Origin: CAVTJL01 sp963828215
GTDB lineage: Bacteria > Pseudomonadota > Alphaproteobacteria > Geminicoccales > Geminicoccaceae
Direction of reading: 5' to 3'
Assembly: GCA_963828215.1 (NCBI GenBank)
Contig: CAWHFO010000047.1
Span: 124,001-188,000 of the forward strand
Length of the DNA: 64,000 nt
Numbering within the stretch: the first letter of the stretch is position 1; every line of letters starts with the position of its first letter. The notes below the pieces were generated by a model that was not told where the DNA came from, did no database searches, and saw only the letters and a program-made list of their open reading frames with translations. Both the position numbers and the translations under genes were made by a program. Of this stretch, positions 55,001 through 63,440 are shown piece by piece.

Positions 55001-56889
55001 GATTCGACGTCGACCTCCCCGCCGCCCAGGAGCTCCATGCCGAAATCGTGGATCCAGAACTCGCGGCCGTCCCTGGCGCGGATGTGGTGCGTCTCCTCGG
55101 CGAGGACGCGGAGGCCCATGCCCTCGAGAATCGGCAGCACATCGGCGAGACGCGCGGCCGCGTCGGCGCGGATCAGCTTGAAGTGGACCAGCGAGGCCGG
55201 GTCCTCGAGCCGCCGGTAGAGGCTCATCGCGAGGCCGTCGCCCAGGGCGATGCCGTCCATGTGGCGGATGTCGGGAACGGCCGCCCGGGCCGGGACGCTC
55301 TCCTGGTACGAGGCCGGCAGAGCCCGCCCGTAGAGACGAAAGAGCCGGTTGCCCTCCTCCTCGCCCACCGCGTCCTGAAGCGCGTCCCTCAGCCGGTCGG
55401 TCCAGGAATGGGAGGCCTCGACCAGCTTCCGCTGGAGGTCCTCGGGGTCGAGGCCGGGGGGCAGGCCATCGGGCGTGCGGATGGTGAAGACGATACGGGC
55501 CAGCACGGATTCGGAGAGCTGGACCTGATACTCACAGTCGCGGGCGCCGGCCGCGGCCACCAGGATCGCCTGCAGCCGCTCGCGAAGCACCGTGTTGTAG
55601 CGGTCGCGCGGGACATAGACGAGGCAGGTGAGGAAGCGGCCGAACGGGTCCGGCCGGACGAACAGCCGGATCCGCTGGCGCTCCTGGAGGTGGAGGATCT
55701 CGTCCGCGATGCCGAACAGCAGGTCGGTATCGGTCTGAAAGAGCTCGTCGCGCGGATAGGTCTCCAGGATGTTGACGAGCGCCTTGCCGTCGTGGCTCGC
55801 GGGCGAGTAGCCGGCCCGGCCGAAGATCGCCTGGACCTTGCGGCGCAGGAGCGGAATTTCGCGCGGGCTGCGGTTGTAGGCCGCCGACGTGAAGAGGCCG
55901 AGAAAGCGGTGCTCGCCCTCCACGCTGCCGTCGGGCCCGTAGCGCTTGACGCCGATGACGTCGAGATAGGTCGCCCGGTGAACCGTGCTGCGGGCACTGC
56001 CCTTGGTCACCAGCAGCGGCATCAGGGGGTCGCGGGAACGCTCGCGGACCTCCGGCGGCAGGACGTCGAAGCTCCGCGACCGCTCGCCCGGATCATAGTC
56101 CTTGAGGATGCCGAGCCCGCTCCCCTTCAGGCGGCGCAGATGAACGCCGTCCGCGTCCTCCTCGAGCGCATAGTCGGAGTAGCCCAGGAACGTGAAGTGG
56201 TTGTCCGCCAGCCAGCGGAGGAACGCCTCGATCTCCAAGAGCTCGTCGGCCGCGACGACGACGGCCGCGGGCCTGACACCGGCCAAGGCATCCTCGACCT
56301 TCGCCTGCATCGCCCGCCAGTCCCTGACGCCCTGGCGGACGTCGTCGAGCACGCGCTCGAGGTCGCGCTCCACCTCGGCCATGGCGGAGGCGTCGCTCTG
56401 CCGGTCGACCTCGACATGCATGAAGCTCTCGGGAACAGCCTCGTCCGGTACCGGGCCGACCAGGACCTCGACGAGCCGCCCCTCGCCGTCGCGCCGGACG
56501 GGGAAGACCGGATGGACGATCAGATGGATGCCGAGGCCGTGCCGGCTGAGCTCCATGCTGACGCTGTCGATCAGGAACGGCATGTCGTCGTTGACGATCT
56601 CGAGGATCGTGTGGGTCGACTGCCAGCCATGCTGCTCGACGGTCGGGTTGTAGAGCCGGAGCTTGGGGGCGTCCGTCGTCCTCTGCTCGCCGAAGCGGAG
56701 GTGGGCGAGCGCCGCGCCGTAGAGGTCGAGCGGCTCGCGCGCCATCAGGTCGGCCGGCGCCACATCGCGGAAATAATGCCTGACGAAGCGCTCGACGTCC
56801 GTCGCCTCACGGGGGGGAAGACGTTGACCGACGAGCTGGGCGACCTGATCCAGCAGCTCGGCCTTGATCGCCTCTGCACGGCTCGACAT
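52027..56889 (-). CDS. gdhB: NAD-specific glutamate dehydrogenase, large (180 kDa) type
   Basis: A 1,620-residue enzyme deaminating glutamate to 2-oxoglutarate. It has the ~700-residue N-terminal regulatory region with ACT-like segments (DDMPFLIDSVSMELSRHGLG), the central catalytic core (GGKVARGGIRWSDRREDFRTE, VPVGAKGGFFVKRPP, the nucleotide-binding VVGIGDMSGDVFGNGMLLS, and NGGIGTYVKAAAESH), and a ~400-residue C-terminal helical domain. Uninterrupted over 4.9 kb. The start at 56889 (MSSRAEAIK) has GGGAGGGAAG upstream; a longer frame to 56964 is unlikely. Single-gene unit. Confidence 0.94.
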   Translation of the reverse strand: MSSRAEAIKAELLDQVAQLVGQRLPPREATDVERFVRHYFRDVAPADLMAREPLDLYGAALAHLRFGEQRTTDAPKLRLYNPTVEQHGWQSTHTILEIVNDDMPFLIDSVSMELSRHGLGIHLIVHPVFPVRRDGEGRLVEVLVGPVPDEAVPESFMHVEVDRQSDASAMAEVERDLERVLDDVRQGVRDWRAMQAKVEDALAGVRPAAVVVAADELLEIEAFLRWLADNHFTFLGYSDYALEEDADGVHLRRLKGSGLGILKDYDPGERSRSFDVLPPEVRERSRDPLMPLLVTKGSARSTVHRATYLDVIGVKRYGPDGSVEGEHRFLGLFTSAAYNRSPREIPLLRRKVQAIFGRAGYSPASHDGKALVNILETYPRDELFQTDTDLLFGIADEILHLQERQRIRLFVRPDPFGRFLTCLVYVPRDRYNTVLRERLQAILVAAAGARDCEYQVQLSESVLARIVFTIRTPDGLPPGLDPEDLQRKLVEASHSWTDRLRDALQDAVGEEEGNRLFRLYGRALPASYQESVPARAAVPDIRHMDGIALGDGLAMSLYRRLEDPASLVHFKLIRADAAARLADVLPILEGMGLRVLAEETHHIRARDGREFWIHDFGMELLGGGEVDVESIRLEFQQAFHGVWSQRVENDRFNRLVIAAGLDVRQVVVLRAYCKYVLQLGIPFSQSYIEETLVSNAPLAALLVRLFEARFDPERADREADVAGVERAIQDGLEGVAILDEDRICRTYLGLVQATLRTNYYQRDADGAPKGYLSLKLDPARVPGMPLPKPAYEIWVYAPQVEAVHLRGGKVARGGIRWSDRREDFRTEVLGLMKAQMVKNSVIVPVGAKGGFFVKRPPAGGDRAAQQEEAVRCYRTFLSGLLDLTDNRTDGKILPPPAVVRYDEDDPYLVVAADKGTATFSDIANGVSRSYGFWLDDAFASGGSAGYDHKVMGITAKGAWESVKRHFRELGRDIQSEPFTVVGIGDMSGDVFGNGMLLSDHIRLVAAFDHRHVFLDPDPDPAVSMAERKRLFALPRSSWADYDRALLSAGGGIFPRSLKSIEITPEMRRVLAIEAARLPPAELIRAILRAPVDLLWNGGIGTYVKAAAESHADAHDRANDAVRVDGEGLRCKVVGEGGNLGLTQHGRVAFAGAGGRINTDFIDNSAGVDCSDHEVNIKILVGGIMAAGDLTLKQRNELLAGMTEEVAALVLRDNVLQNVALSIAQSYGVELLDAEMRLMRKLERQGRLDRAIEMLPGDEALAERRKAGQGLTRPESAVLLAYAKMTIYDGLLATDLPDRPYFGTDLAKYFPRPLRRRFGEQILGHRLRRELVATALANSLVNRGLHVIASDLEDEAGASLGEIALGYVLARDAYDILPVWGRVEALPAGVPVELQLAMLRQLRRVLVRGTRWFLANGGRPLRLVEAVGRFRPGIGRIVASLETVLGEDAAAALGRTVEDHVAQGVEATLARSLAALPYLLPSGDVVLVARRAAGDQVPEETALLATARVYFALDTVLGIGWLRERLGRVALRSGWDRLALAGQEEEVSVVLRRLAVAALAAGVPGGTVGEAEAGVDRFLASGVHGLDRYRRLKEELGAVETLDLTALSVAVRALAGLVTSG

Positions 56890-57082
56890 GGCGCTTCCCT
56901 CCCTGTGGCGTCGCCGGCCGGCAGCAAAGCACAAGGACCGCGGCGGCTGAAAGACAATCCCCAACGAATCAGGGCCGGGCCCGCGCGAACGGCCTCGCGC
57001 TCAAGGTGAGAATTCTGTAGGGCTGACGCGGAGCGGCGCCGGACACTTCGTCGAGGAGGCCGTCTCAGGGAGGACAACGAGA

Positions 57083-57694
57083 ATGCGGGCTCTACGGCTC
57101 ATGACGGCGCTCGCCGGCATCGCCACGATGGCGGCCACGGCCAGCGCCCAGAACCTGTTCAACGATCTCGCCAGCAGCGAGGCCGCCATTCAGGCCAAGG
57201 AAGCCAGGGACAAGGTCCCGCCCGGCGGCGGCGATTGGGAGAAGGTCAAGATCGGCTTCGAGATTGCGCCCGTGCAGCTCAATCTGGCCGGGCGCAACAG
57301 GAAGGCGGTGGGGCTCGGCAGCTATCTCGTGAATGCGGTCGGCGGCTGCAATGACTGCCACACCAACCCCAACTTCGCGGCCGGCGGGAATCCGTTCGAC
57401 GGCGAGCCCGAGCAGATCAACGCGGCCGGCTACCTCGCGGGTGGCGTCGCCTTCGGCCCGACCATCTCGGCCAACATCACGCCCGACGCCAATGGCCGGC
57501 CCGCAGGGCTGACCTTCGCCCAGTTCCTCGAGCTCCTGCGCACCGGCGCCGACCCGAACGAGCCCGGTCAGCTCCTCCAGGTCATGCCCTGGCCCACCTA
57601 CAAGAACATGACCGACCGGGACATCTACAACATCTACCAGTATCTGACGACGATCCCGTCGATCACGTCGGCTGCCACGAGCGCGCAGCGCTAG
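57083..57694 (+). CDS. Exported c-type cytochrome
   Basis: A 203-residue protein with a signal peptide (LMTALAGIATMAATASA) and one heme attachment site CNDCH near residue 90. The Met ligand is likely in LLQVMPWPTYKNMTD. The C-terminal helix DRDIYNIYQYLTTIP is typical of class I cytochromes. Its heme would depend on the ccm system. The last 32 bases overlap the convergent transglutaminase gene. Confidence 0.82.
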   Translation: MRALRLMTALAGIATMAATASAQNLFNDLASSEAAIQAKEARDKVPPGGGDWEKVKIGFEIAPVQLNLAGRNRKAVGLGSYLVNAVGGCNDCHTNPNFAAGGNPFDGEPEQINAAGYLAGGVAFGPTISANITPDANGRPAGLTFAQFLELLRTGADPNEPGQLLQVMPWPTYKNMTDRDIYNIYQYLTTIPSITSAATSAQR

Positions 57695-58604
57695 AGGCAT
57701 CGGCGGCGGCGGGCCCCGATACGGGGACTGGCGGAACGGGCTCCACCGTCACCTCGACCTCCATGCCGAGATAGTCGTCCGGAGCGCCGAGAAAGCTGCC
57801 GGAGACGGGGACGATCTCGTGGATGTCGCGGGCGACGGCGACGCGGATGAGATCGTCGCCGCCGACGGTGCCGTTGGTCGGGTCGAAGGCGATCCAGCCC
57901 GGGCCGGGGACGAAGATCTCCGCCCAGGCATGGGTGGCCCCGGCCCCCCGGGGTGCCGTCGGCGTCGCCTCGGCTGCGCCCGGGTCGAGATAGCCCGTCG
58001 CGACACGCGCCCCGAAGCCCAGGCTGCGCGCCGCCTCGGCCAGCAGCACGGCGAAGTCGCGGCAGGTGCCCGAGCGACGCCCGAGCGTCTCGACGGGCGT
58101 CTGGGTGCCCTGCTGCTCCCGGCTCTGATAGTCGAGCCGCCCGCCGATCGCGGCATTCAGGTCGCCGAGCAGGGCCAGCGTGTCGGTGCGCTCGCCGAGC
58201 ACGAAGCTCCGTGCCCAGACGCCGACGCGGTCGGCCGGATCGAGATAGTGCTGGTCGAGCATGCGCGCGAGATCGAACCGGTCGCGCATCGAGTAGATGA
58301 AGGGATAGAAGGCGGCACCGACCTCGACCTCGCCCCGCGGAGAGGTCGAGCCGTACCGCTCGATCGTCAGCCGGCTGACGAAACGCAGCTCGCTCGCGGG
58401 CTCGGCGAAGGACACGATGTTGATCGAGTTGCCGAGCACGTCATAGACCCAGCGCGACGCGCCGGGCGGCGAGATGTCGAGCTCGGCCGCGAGCACCCGC
58501 AGATCGTGCCCGTCGCGCGGCCGCAGCATCAGCCGATGTGGCCCGAAGCCCACCGGGCGCCGGTACCGGTAGATCGTCGTGTGCCGAACGGCGAGCACCT
58601 TCAA
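57663..58604 (-). CDS. Transglutaminase-like cysteine peptidase family protein
   Basis: A 313-residue protein with the N-terminal beta domain (HTTIYRYRRPVGFGPHRLMLRPR) found in bacterial transglutaminase-like proteins and the core domain with Cys in RRSGTCRDFAVLLAEAAR, His in GATHAWAEIFVPG and Asp in WIAFDPTNGT, a complete catalytic triad. Cytosolic by sequence. Role unknown; such proteins are often linked to peptide or proteasome-like systems elsewhere. Confidence 0.85.
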   Translation of the reverse strand: MKVLAVRHTTIYRYRRPVGFGPHRLMLRPRDGHDLRVLAAELDISPPGASRWVYDVLGNSINIVSFAEPASELRFVSRLTIERYGSTSPRGEVEVGAAFYPFIYSMRDRFDLARMLDQHYLDPADRVGVWARSFVLGERTDTLALLGDLNAAIGGRLDYQSREQQGTQTPVETLGRRSGTCRDFAVLLAEAARSLGFGARVATGYLDPGAAEATPTAPRGAGATHAWAEIFVPGPGWIAFDPTNGTVGGDDLIRVAVARDIHEIVPVSGSFLGAPDDYLGMEVEVTVEPVPPVPVSGPAAADASSAARSWQPT

Positions 58605-58818
58605 GGCCCTTTTCCCCTGGCGCGCGCGGAGCCTCGGACGGACGGGGCGGACATCGGCGCGGCCGTACGCGCCCAGGGCTCCAGCCGGAGCAGGATCGTG
58701 ACAGCGCTCTCGGGAATGGGCAAAGGCGAAGATTGCGCCGACCTGCGCGACCGTCGGCGGGGCGCGGTGCCGCCCGAGGCACGAGCGACCGGCAGTCAGT
58801 GAGGGGGGTCGGGTGAGA

Positions 58819-58895
58819 TGGTGCGCGCGGCGGGACTCGAACCCACGACCTCAAGCTCCGGAGGCTTGCGCTCTATCCAGCTGAGCTACGCGCGC
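58819..58895 (-). tRNA. tRNA-Arg(CCG)
   Basis: A 77-base gene with encoded CCA. The acceptor stem is GCGCGCG with CGCGCGC. The anticodon arm is CAAGC-CTCCGGA-GCTTG, anticodon CCG. The T arm has GTGGG-TTCGAGT-CCCGC and the discriminator is A. Confidence 0.95.
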
Positions 58896-59060
58896 GACGG
58901 GAGGGCTATAGCGCATCGCGGGGCGATCGGAAAGGGCCGGCGGCTCGCCCCGGCGATCGCCGCCTCCGATCTGATCCGATCGCGGCCGCGGCTGGCGACG
59001 ACCCGACCGAGCCGACCGCCCCTACCGACCGGAGAGGCCGGTGCCCCTACGCCCGCCGCG

Positions 59061-59402
59061 TCAACCGTTGCGCTTCTTGCGGGCGGCGTAGCGGGCATCG
59101 CGCGCGGCCTTCTGCGCGGCCGCGAGTGCCGCCTTGCCGGCCGCCTCTGCCGCCTGCTCGGCCTCGCGGGCGAGCGCGGCCGCTGCCGCGGCGGCAGCCC
59201 GCTCCGCGGCCTCGGCCGCCTTCGCCGCCCGCCGCTCGGTCGCACGCGCCTCGCGCGCGGCGGCGGCGACCTGGCGCTGCGCCTGGCGCTCTGCGAACCC
59301 CGGATCGTTGGCCGGCGCCTTGGCCCTGGCCCGCTCGAGCAAGGCCTTCTTCGCCTCGGCCGCCATGCTCTGCCGCTCGGCAAAGCCCATCTCGTTCCGC
59401 AT
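59061..59402 (-). CDS. DUF6481-type Ala-rich helical protein
   Basis: A 113-residue protein, about 40% alanine, very rich in Lys, Arg and Glu, predicted as one long helix. The opening GFAERQSMAAEAKKALLERARAK (shown in part) followed by NDPGFAERQAQRQ is the pattern of DUF6481 proteins found in alphaproteobacteria. Ends in a basic RYAARKKRNG. Function unknown. Confidence 0.72.
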   Translation of the reverse strand: MRNEMGFAERQSMAAEAKKALLERARAKAPANDPGFAERQAQRQVAAAAREARATERRAAKAAEAAERAAAAAAAALAREAEQAAEAAGKAALAAAQKAARDARYAARKKRNG

Positions 59403-59489
59403 CCTTCGACCTCTGTTGTTGATGGTGTTCGCTCTTGCGCCTCACGACCGCGGCCGAAGAGAAATGTTCGATGACGGCCTCTTGGTCAG

Positions 59490-60841
59490 TGAACCGCGCC
59501 GGGTTTGCGGGAGGCTGGTTGTTTTGGGTGCTATGCTGCGAGCGCCTTGCTCTCCTGCTCGGCGTAGAAGGCTGCTTCGACCGCGGCCGGCGGGACAAAA
59601 CCGATGGGCCCAAACAGGCGGCGATGGTTGAACCAGTCGACCCATTCGAGTGTGGCATACTCGACGGCCTCGGGCGAGCGCCATGGCCCCCGCCGGCGGA
59701 TCACCTCGGTCTTGAAGAGGCCGATGACCGTCTCGGCGAGGGCATTGTCGTAGCTGTCCCCACGCTGCCGACCGACGGCGCGATACCGGCCTCGGCAAGA
59801 CGCTCGGTGTAGGTGATCGAGAGATATTCGGCGGATTCAATCGGTCGTCGCAACACCGCTGATGCGGGAGGTTGCGATGAGCATTCGAGAGCGGCGATCA
59901 CGAACGCCACGTGGACGAAGCCACCCCACGTCGCGACGTAGGTGAAGTCGGCCACCCATCATCCGCAAAGCGGATGATCCGCGCCCACCAGGGACGGCGA
60001 TCATCAGATCGCCGAGGGCCTAGTCGGCCGCGGCGCCTTGAAGTCCCGGTTGACCCGATCGAGCGGGCAGGGTGCGGCCTTGTCCGGGATCGTGGTCCGC
60101 ACCGTGCTGCCACGAGTGACCCCTTGGAGCTCCATCGCCCGCATCAGTCGCGCCACCGTGCAGCGGGCCACCTCGATCCCCTCGCGGCGCAGCTGCCGCC
60201 AGACCTTCCTCACCCCATAGACCTGGAAGTGCTCGTTCCAGACCCGCCGGATGTGGTCGCGCAGCTCGACGTCGCGCTTGGCGCGGGCCGGCAGCCTCGA
60301 GGGATCGGCACGCCGCGCCGCGCGCTCGTGGTACGTCGACGGGGCGATCGGCAGCAGCCTGCAGATCGGCTCGACCCCGAAGGTGCCGCGGTGCGTGTCG
60401 ATGAAGGCGATCCCTGCCGGTGCCCGAGGCACCGGCCTCCTGGCGGAATCGGATCGCCGCGCCGCGTCGATGGCTTGAACCGGCGGGCGAGCTCCGCCTG
60501 GGCAAAATAGGCGCTCGCTTTCCTCAGGATCTCGTTCGCCTGCCGCAGCTCGCGAACCTCCCGCTCCAGCGCCCTGATGCGCTCACGCTCCTCGGTCGTC
60601 GCTCCGGCACATCGGCCCTGGTCACGCTCCGACTGCCGAACCCAGCCCCGCAGCGTCTCCGCGGTACAGCCGATCTTCGCCGCGATCGACATCATCGCTG
60701 ACCGTTCCGAGGCATGCTCGCCCCGGTGCTCAAGCACCATGCGAACGGCCCGCGCCCGCACCTCCGGTGACTACCTCGTCTGTCTGCTCATCCCTCCATC
60801 CTCTCAAGAGTTGGAGCCTCCGGCAAACCCGGCGCGGTTCA
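59490..60841 (-). mobile_element. IS3-family insertion sequence, defective
   Basis: 1,352 bases bounded by 27-base terminal inverted repeats (59490-59516 and 60815-60841) that begin TGAACCGCGCCGGGTTTGC and differ at one position. It carries orfA- and orfB-like frames on the minus strand. The bases next to the ends (CAG on the left, TAG on the right) are not a clean target duplication. It interrupts a phospholipase D-like sequence at its right side. Confidence 0.88.
59531..60761 (-). pseudogene. IS3 transposase OrfA/OrfB, with frameshifts and an internal deletion
   Basis: OrfA (from about 60761): HTH with MMSIAAKIGCTAETLRGWVR and a leucine-zipper-like ERIRALEREVRELRQANEIL, ending YFAQAELARRFK. 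OrfB: FIDTHRGTFGVEPICRLL, WRQLRREGIEVARCTVARLM, then the first catalytic Asp in WVADFTYVATW and, after a jump, SYDNALAETVIGLFKTEV with the catalytic Glu, ending at a TAG at 59531-59533. The segment with the second catalytic Asp (HSDRGSQY region, about 45 residues) is missing, and the frame changes at least three times. Inactive. Confidence 0.85.
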
Positions 60842-60967
60842 TAGGGGTCGATCACGATCACCTTGCTGTGGACCATGGCGTGCGCACGCGGCAGCTTGAG
60901 GAGCTCGGGCTCCCAGAATTTGAGGGGGCCCGGGATTGCCGCAGGAAGGACGACGTCCTCATTCGCG
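60842..60967 (-). pseudogene. Phospholipase D-like protein, fragment cut by IS3
   Basis: About 41 codons, including LPAAIPGPLKFWEPELLKLP and AHAMVHSKVIVIDPY, which holds the HxK half of a PLD catalytic motif. It stops exactly at the IS3 end. The rest of the gene is not found on the other side of the IS3, so the locus was rearranged further. Confidence 0.6.
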
Positions 60968-61085
60968 TCAATGCGATCGCCGCGATTGAAACCCAGATTT
61001 CCCAGATGATCGGGCGTTTTGCTGACACGACAGTTGGATTCCGGTAGATTTCTCAACGTGATAGGGCGGATGGAGCGGGCCTGGG

Positions 61086-61924
61086 ATGGTGGACGCGACG
61101 GGTGAGTCGAACGAGTCGCTTCGGGTTGCCTTCGACCGCCGGATCAAGCTCGAATTCCATGGTGCGCGGATCACCTCTGACGGTGGCCTGCTGGCCTATC
61201 GCGAGCTGGAGTGCTGGAGCCGGTGATCGCCCGCTACCGTGAGCGCGGCCTCGATCTCTACTTCCGTGGCGACGCGGCGTTCGCCAAGCCCGAGCTGTAC
61301 GAACTGTTGGAGGCGGAGGGAATCGGCTACGCCATCCGCCTCCCGGCCAACTCCGTGTTGCAGGAACGGATCGGCCACCTGCTGACCCGGCCCGTTGGCC
61401 GCCCGCCCAGGAGGCCGCAGGTGTTCTTCGCGAGCTTCAGCTACCAGGCGCAGAGCTGGAGCAAGCCGCGTCGAGCGGTGGCCAAGGTCGAGTGGCACCA
61501 GGGCGAGCTGTACCCGAAGGTCGGGTTCATCGTCACCAGCCTGAAGCGGCCGGCCGGACGGATCAGCAAGTTCTACAACGGTCGCGGCACCGCCGAGCAG
61601 TACATCAAGGAGGGCAAGCTGGCGCTGCGCTGGACCCGGCTCTCCTGCCATGCCTTCCGCCACAACGCGGTGCGGCTGCAGCTCCACGCCCTCGCGTACA
61701 ACCTCGCCAACTTCTTGCGCTCGCTGGCGTTGCCCGACGCGGTCGCGCAGTGGTCGCTGACAAGCTTGCGCGAGAAGCTGGTCAAGATCGGCGCCCGGAT
61801 CGTCCGGCACGGTCGCTACGCCGTCTTCCAGCTGGCCGAGGTCGCCGTGCCGCGGGCGCTGTTCGCCGAGATCCTGTGCCGCATCGATCGGCTGCGGCCA
61901 CGGTCGCCGCCGATCCCGGCATGA
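61086..61924 (+). pseudogene. IS1380-family transposase with an internal deletion
   Basis: The N-terminus (residues from ATG 61086: FDRRIKLEFHGARITSDGG, then LLAYRELE) joins out of frame, at 61205-61215, to the C-terminal part (VLEPVIARYRERGLDLYFRG, GDAAFAKPELYELLEAEG, NGRGTAEQYIKEGKLALRWT, LREKLVKIGARIVRHGRYAVF, PIPA at the end). About 150 residues with part of the catalytic core are gone. The C-terminal frame is open from a GTG at 61211. The fossil at 33.9 kb matches its last 115 codons. Confidence 0.85.
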
Positions 61925-62137
61925 GCAGCGCGGATCAACCCTCGATGGCGACCCGACAGGTGACGTCCGTCCCTGATCGACCGAGAACCGTCGAACGCGG
62001 CCGCAAGATGGGGGTCACGCATCTTGACGCGGGTCGATGCGGTGTCCGAGGCTGGTTCCGGCCCTCGCAGGCTTGCAGCATGCAACGTAGCGACGCATCA
62101 TCGGCCCTCGGAAGCCGGCCATCTGGAGAATCCCGGC

Positions 62138-63169
62138 TCAAAAGACGATCGTCCATCCCTCCGCGGCGGCAGCCTCGGCGGTATAGGCGACGCCGTCGAC
62201 CTTGAGGCCGCTGCCGTCGACCAGCGTGATGGCGCCCCCCTTGTTGCCGAGGGCGAGCGGCGGAAGGATCGGCACGACCAGCGTCGCGCCTGCGGCGGTC
62301 GTGCCCTCGAGGGTCTGCTTGCGCTCGGCCCTGTCGATCAGGGACCAGCCTGCGAGGTCGATGACATCGGGCGTCGCGTTGAGCAGGGTTACGGTCTCGG
62401 CCTCCGGCGCCGGCCCGATCGGGTTCACGAGGGCCGCGACTATCCGGACACGAAAGTCGGGCTCGCTCGGATGCGGGGCGGGCCCGGGCCCAGGGGTCGG
62501 CCCCGGGAGCGTGTGACCGGTGACGTCGTCGGTGTGCCAGGCCTGCGATTGAAAGGCGAGGAAGATGGCGACCCACTGATCGGTCGAAGGGAAGCGAAGG
62601 ATCAGCCCGCCATCCTGCCAGACGCCATCCTCGCCCCGGTGGCCAGCATCGTTGCCCTGGTTCATATGGATATCGTGGACGCCATTCCCGGGCTGGAAGC
62701 GGAAGACCTGGTCCGGCTTTCCCTGCTCCGGCCCCCAACGCTCGCCGAACGCGTGGATGACAGCGTCGGCCTCCGCCTTGGCCCGTTCGACATAGTGCGC
62801 CAGCCGGTCGCTCAGGTCGTTGTCTGGCCCGGGCAGACTGGACGGCAGGAGGCGCATATCGAGGCGGTTGAAGAGGTTGCCGCGGATGAAGTCGAGCGCA
62901 GCCGTCCCAGGCCGCCCCGGCAGCGGCGTGAAGCCCTCCTCGAGAGAAAAAAGCTTATCGATCACCGGGTGCCTGAAATTCTCGTCGACAAGGAACAACA
63001 GCTCGGATGGGCTGAGCTGCGATTTGACATTGACGGCGAGGCGGTAGTCGACCCCCGCTGCTCTCACCTGGACCGGGTAGTGCGGGGTGTTCGCGTCGTC
63101 CTCACGCTTGGCCGCGACGACGCGGCCTCGCAGGACACCATAGTGCTTGAGGCTCACAGTGACCTCCAT
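62138..63169 (-). CDS. DUF2278 (YukJ-like) protein with a C-terminal lamin-tail domain
   Basis: A 343-residue protein. The DUF2278 part (residues 1-220) has LKHYGVLRGRVV, YRLAVNVKSQLSPSELLFLV, PGTAALDFIRGNLF, LPGPDNDL, GNGVHDIHMNQGND, DGVWQDGGLILRFP and WVAIFLAFQSQAWHTDDVTG. A Pro/Gly-rich linker (LPGPTPGPGPAPHPSEP) leads to a lamin-tail domain (VTLLNATPDVIDLAGWSL, then GGAITLVDGSGLKVDGVAYT). No signal peptide. Function unknown; it sits between defective IS elements. Confidence 0.85.
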   Translation of the reverse strand: MEVTVSLKHYGVLRGRVVAAKREDDANTPHYPVQVRAAGVDYRLAVNVKSQLSPSELLFLVDENFRHPVIDKLFSLEEGFTPLPGRPGTAALDFIRGNLFNRLDMRLLPSSLPGPDNDLSDRLAHYVERAKAEADAVIHAFGERWGPEQGKPDQVFRFQPGNGVHDIHMNQGNDAGHRGEDGVWQDGGLILRFPSTDQWVAIFLAFQSQAWHTDDVTGHTLPGPTPGPGPAPHPSEPDFRVRIVAALVNPIGPAPEAETVTLLNATPDVIDLAGWSLIDRAERKQTLEGTTAAGATLVVPILPPLALGNKGGAITLVDGSGLKVDGVAYTAEAAAAEGWTIVF

Positions 63170-63440
63170 CGGCTTTGGGTGATCGTAACGCCATGGCGCA
63201 AGCGGTCATCTTTCCGCCCCGATGATTCTACGTCCGCCAGTCTATGCGCTCTTCATGACAGTCAGGCGCACGACTTAGGCCATCTGCCCGGGTCGCTCCT
63301 TCTGGCTCCGGCGGACGGGTCCTAGAGCCTAAAGAGATCGGCCCGGTAGCCCCTCGGGTCGGGCTATGACCGAATTTGGTGGCTGAGGCGGGAGGGGGCG
63401 TATCCTCGGTGATGTTCGAGGTCACCGGGAGGGATACGCC

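Noticed and set aside
51853..57009. A 1,718-codon open frame on the plus strand
   Set aside because: It is antisense to gdhB over its whole length. Such frames arise from high-GC codon choice in the real gene; it has no recognised domain and an Arg/Asp/Leu-rich shadow composition.
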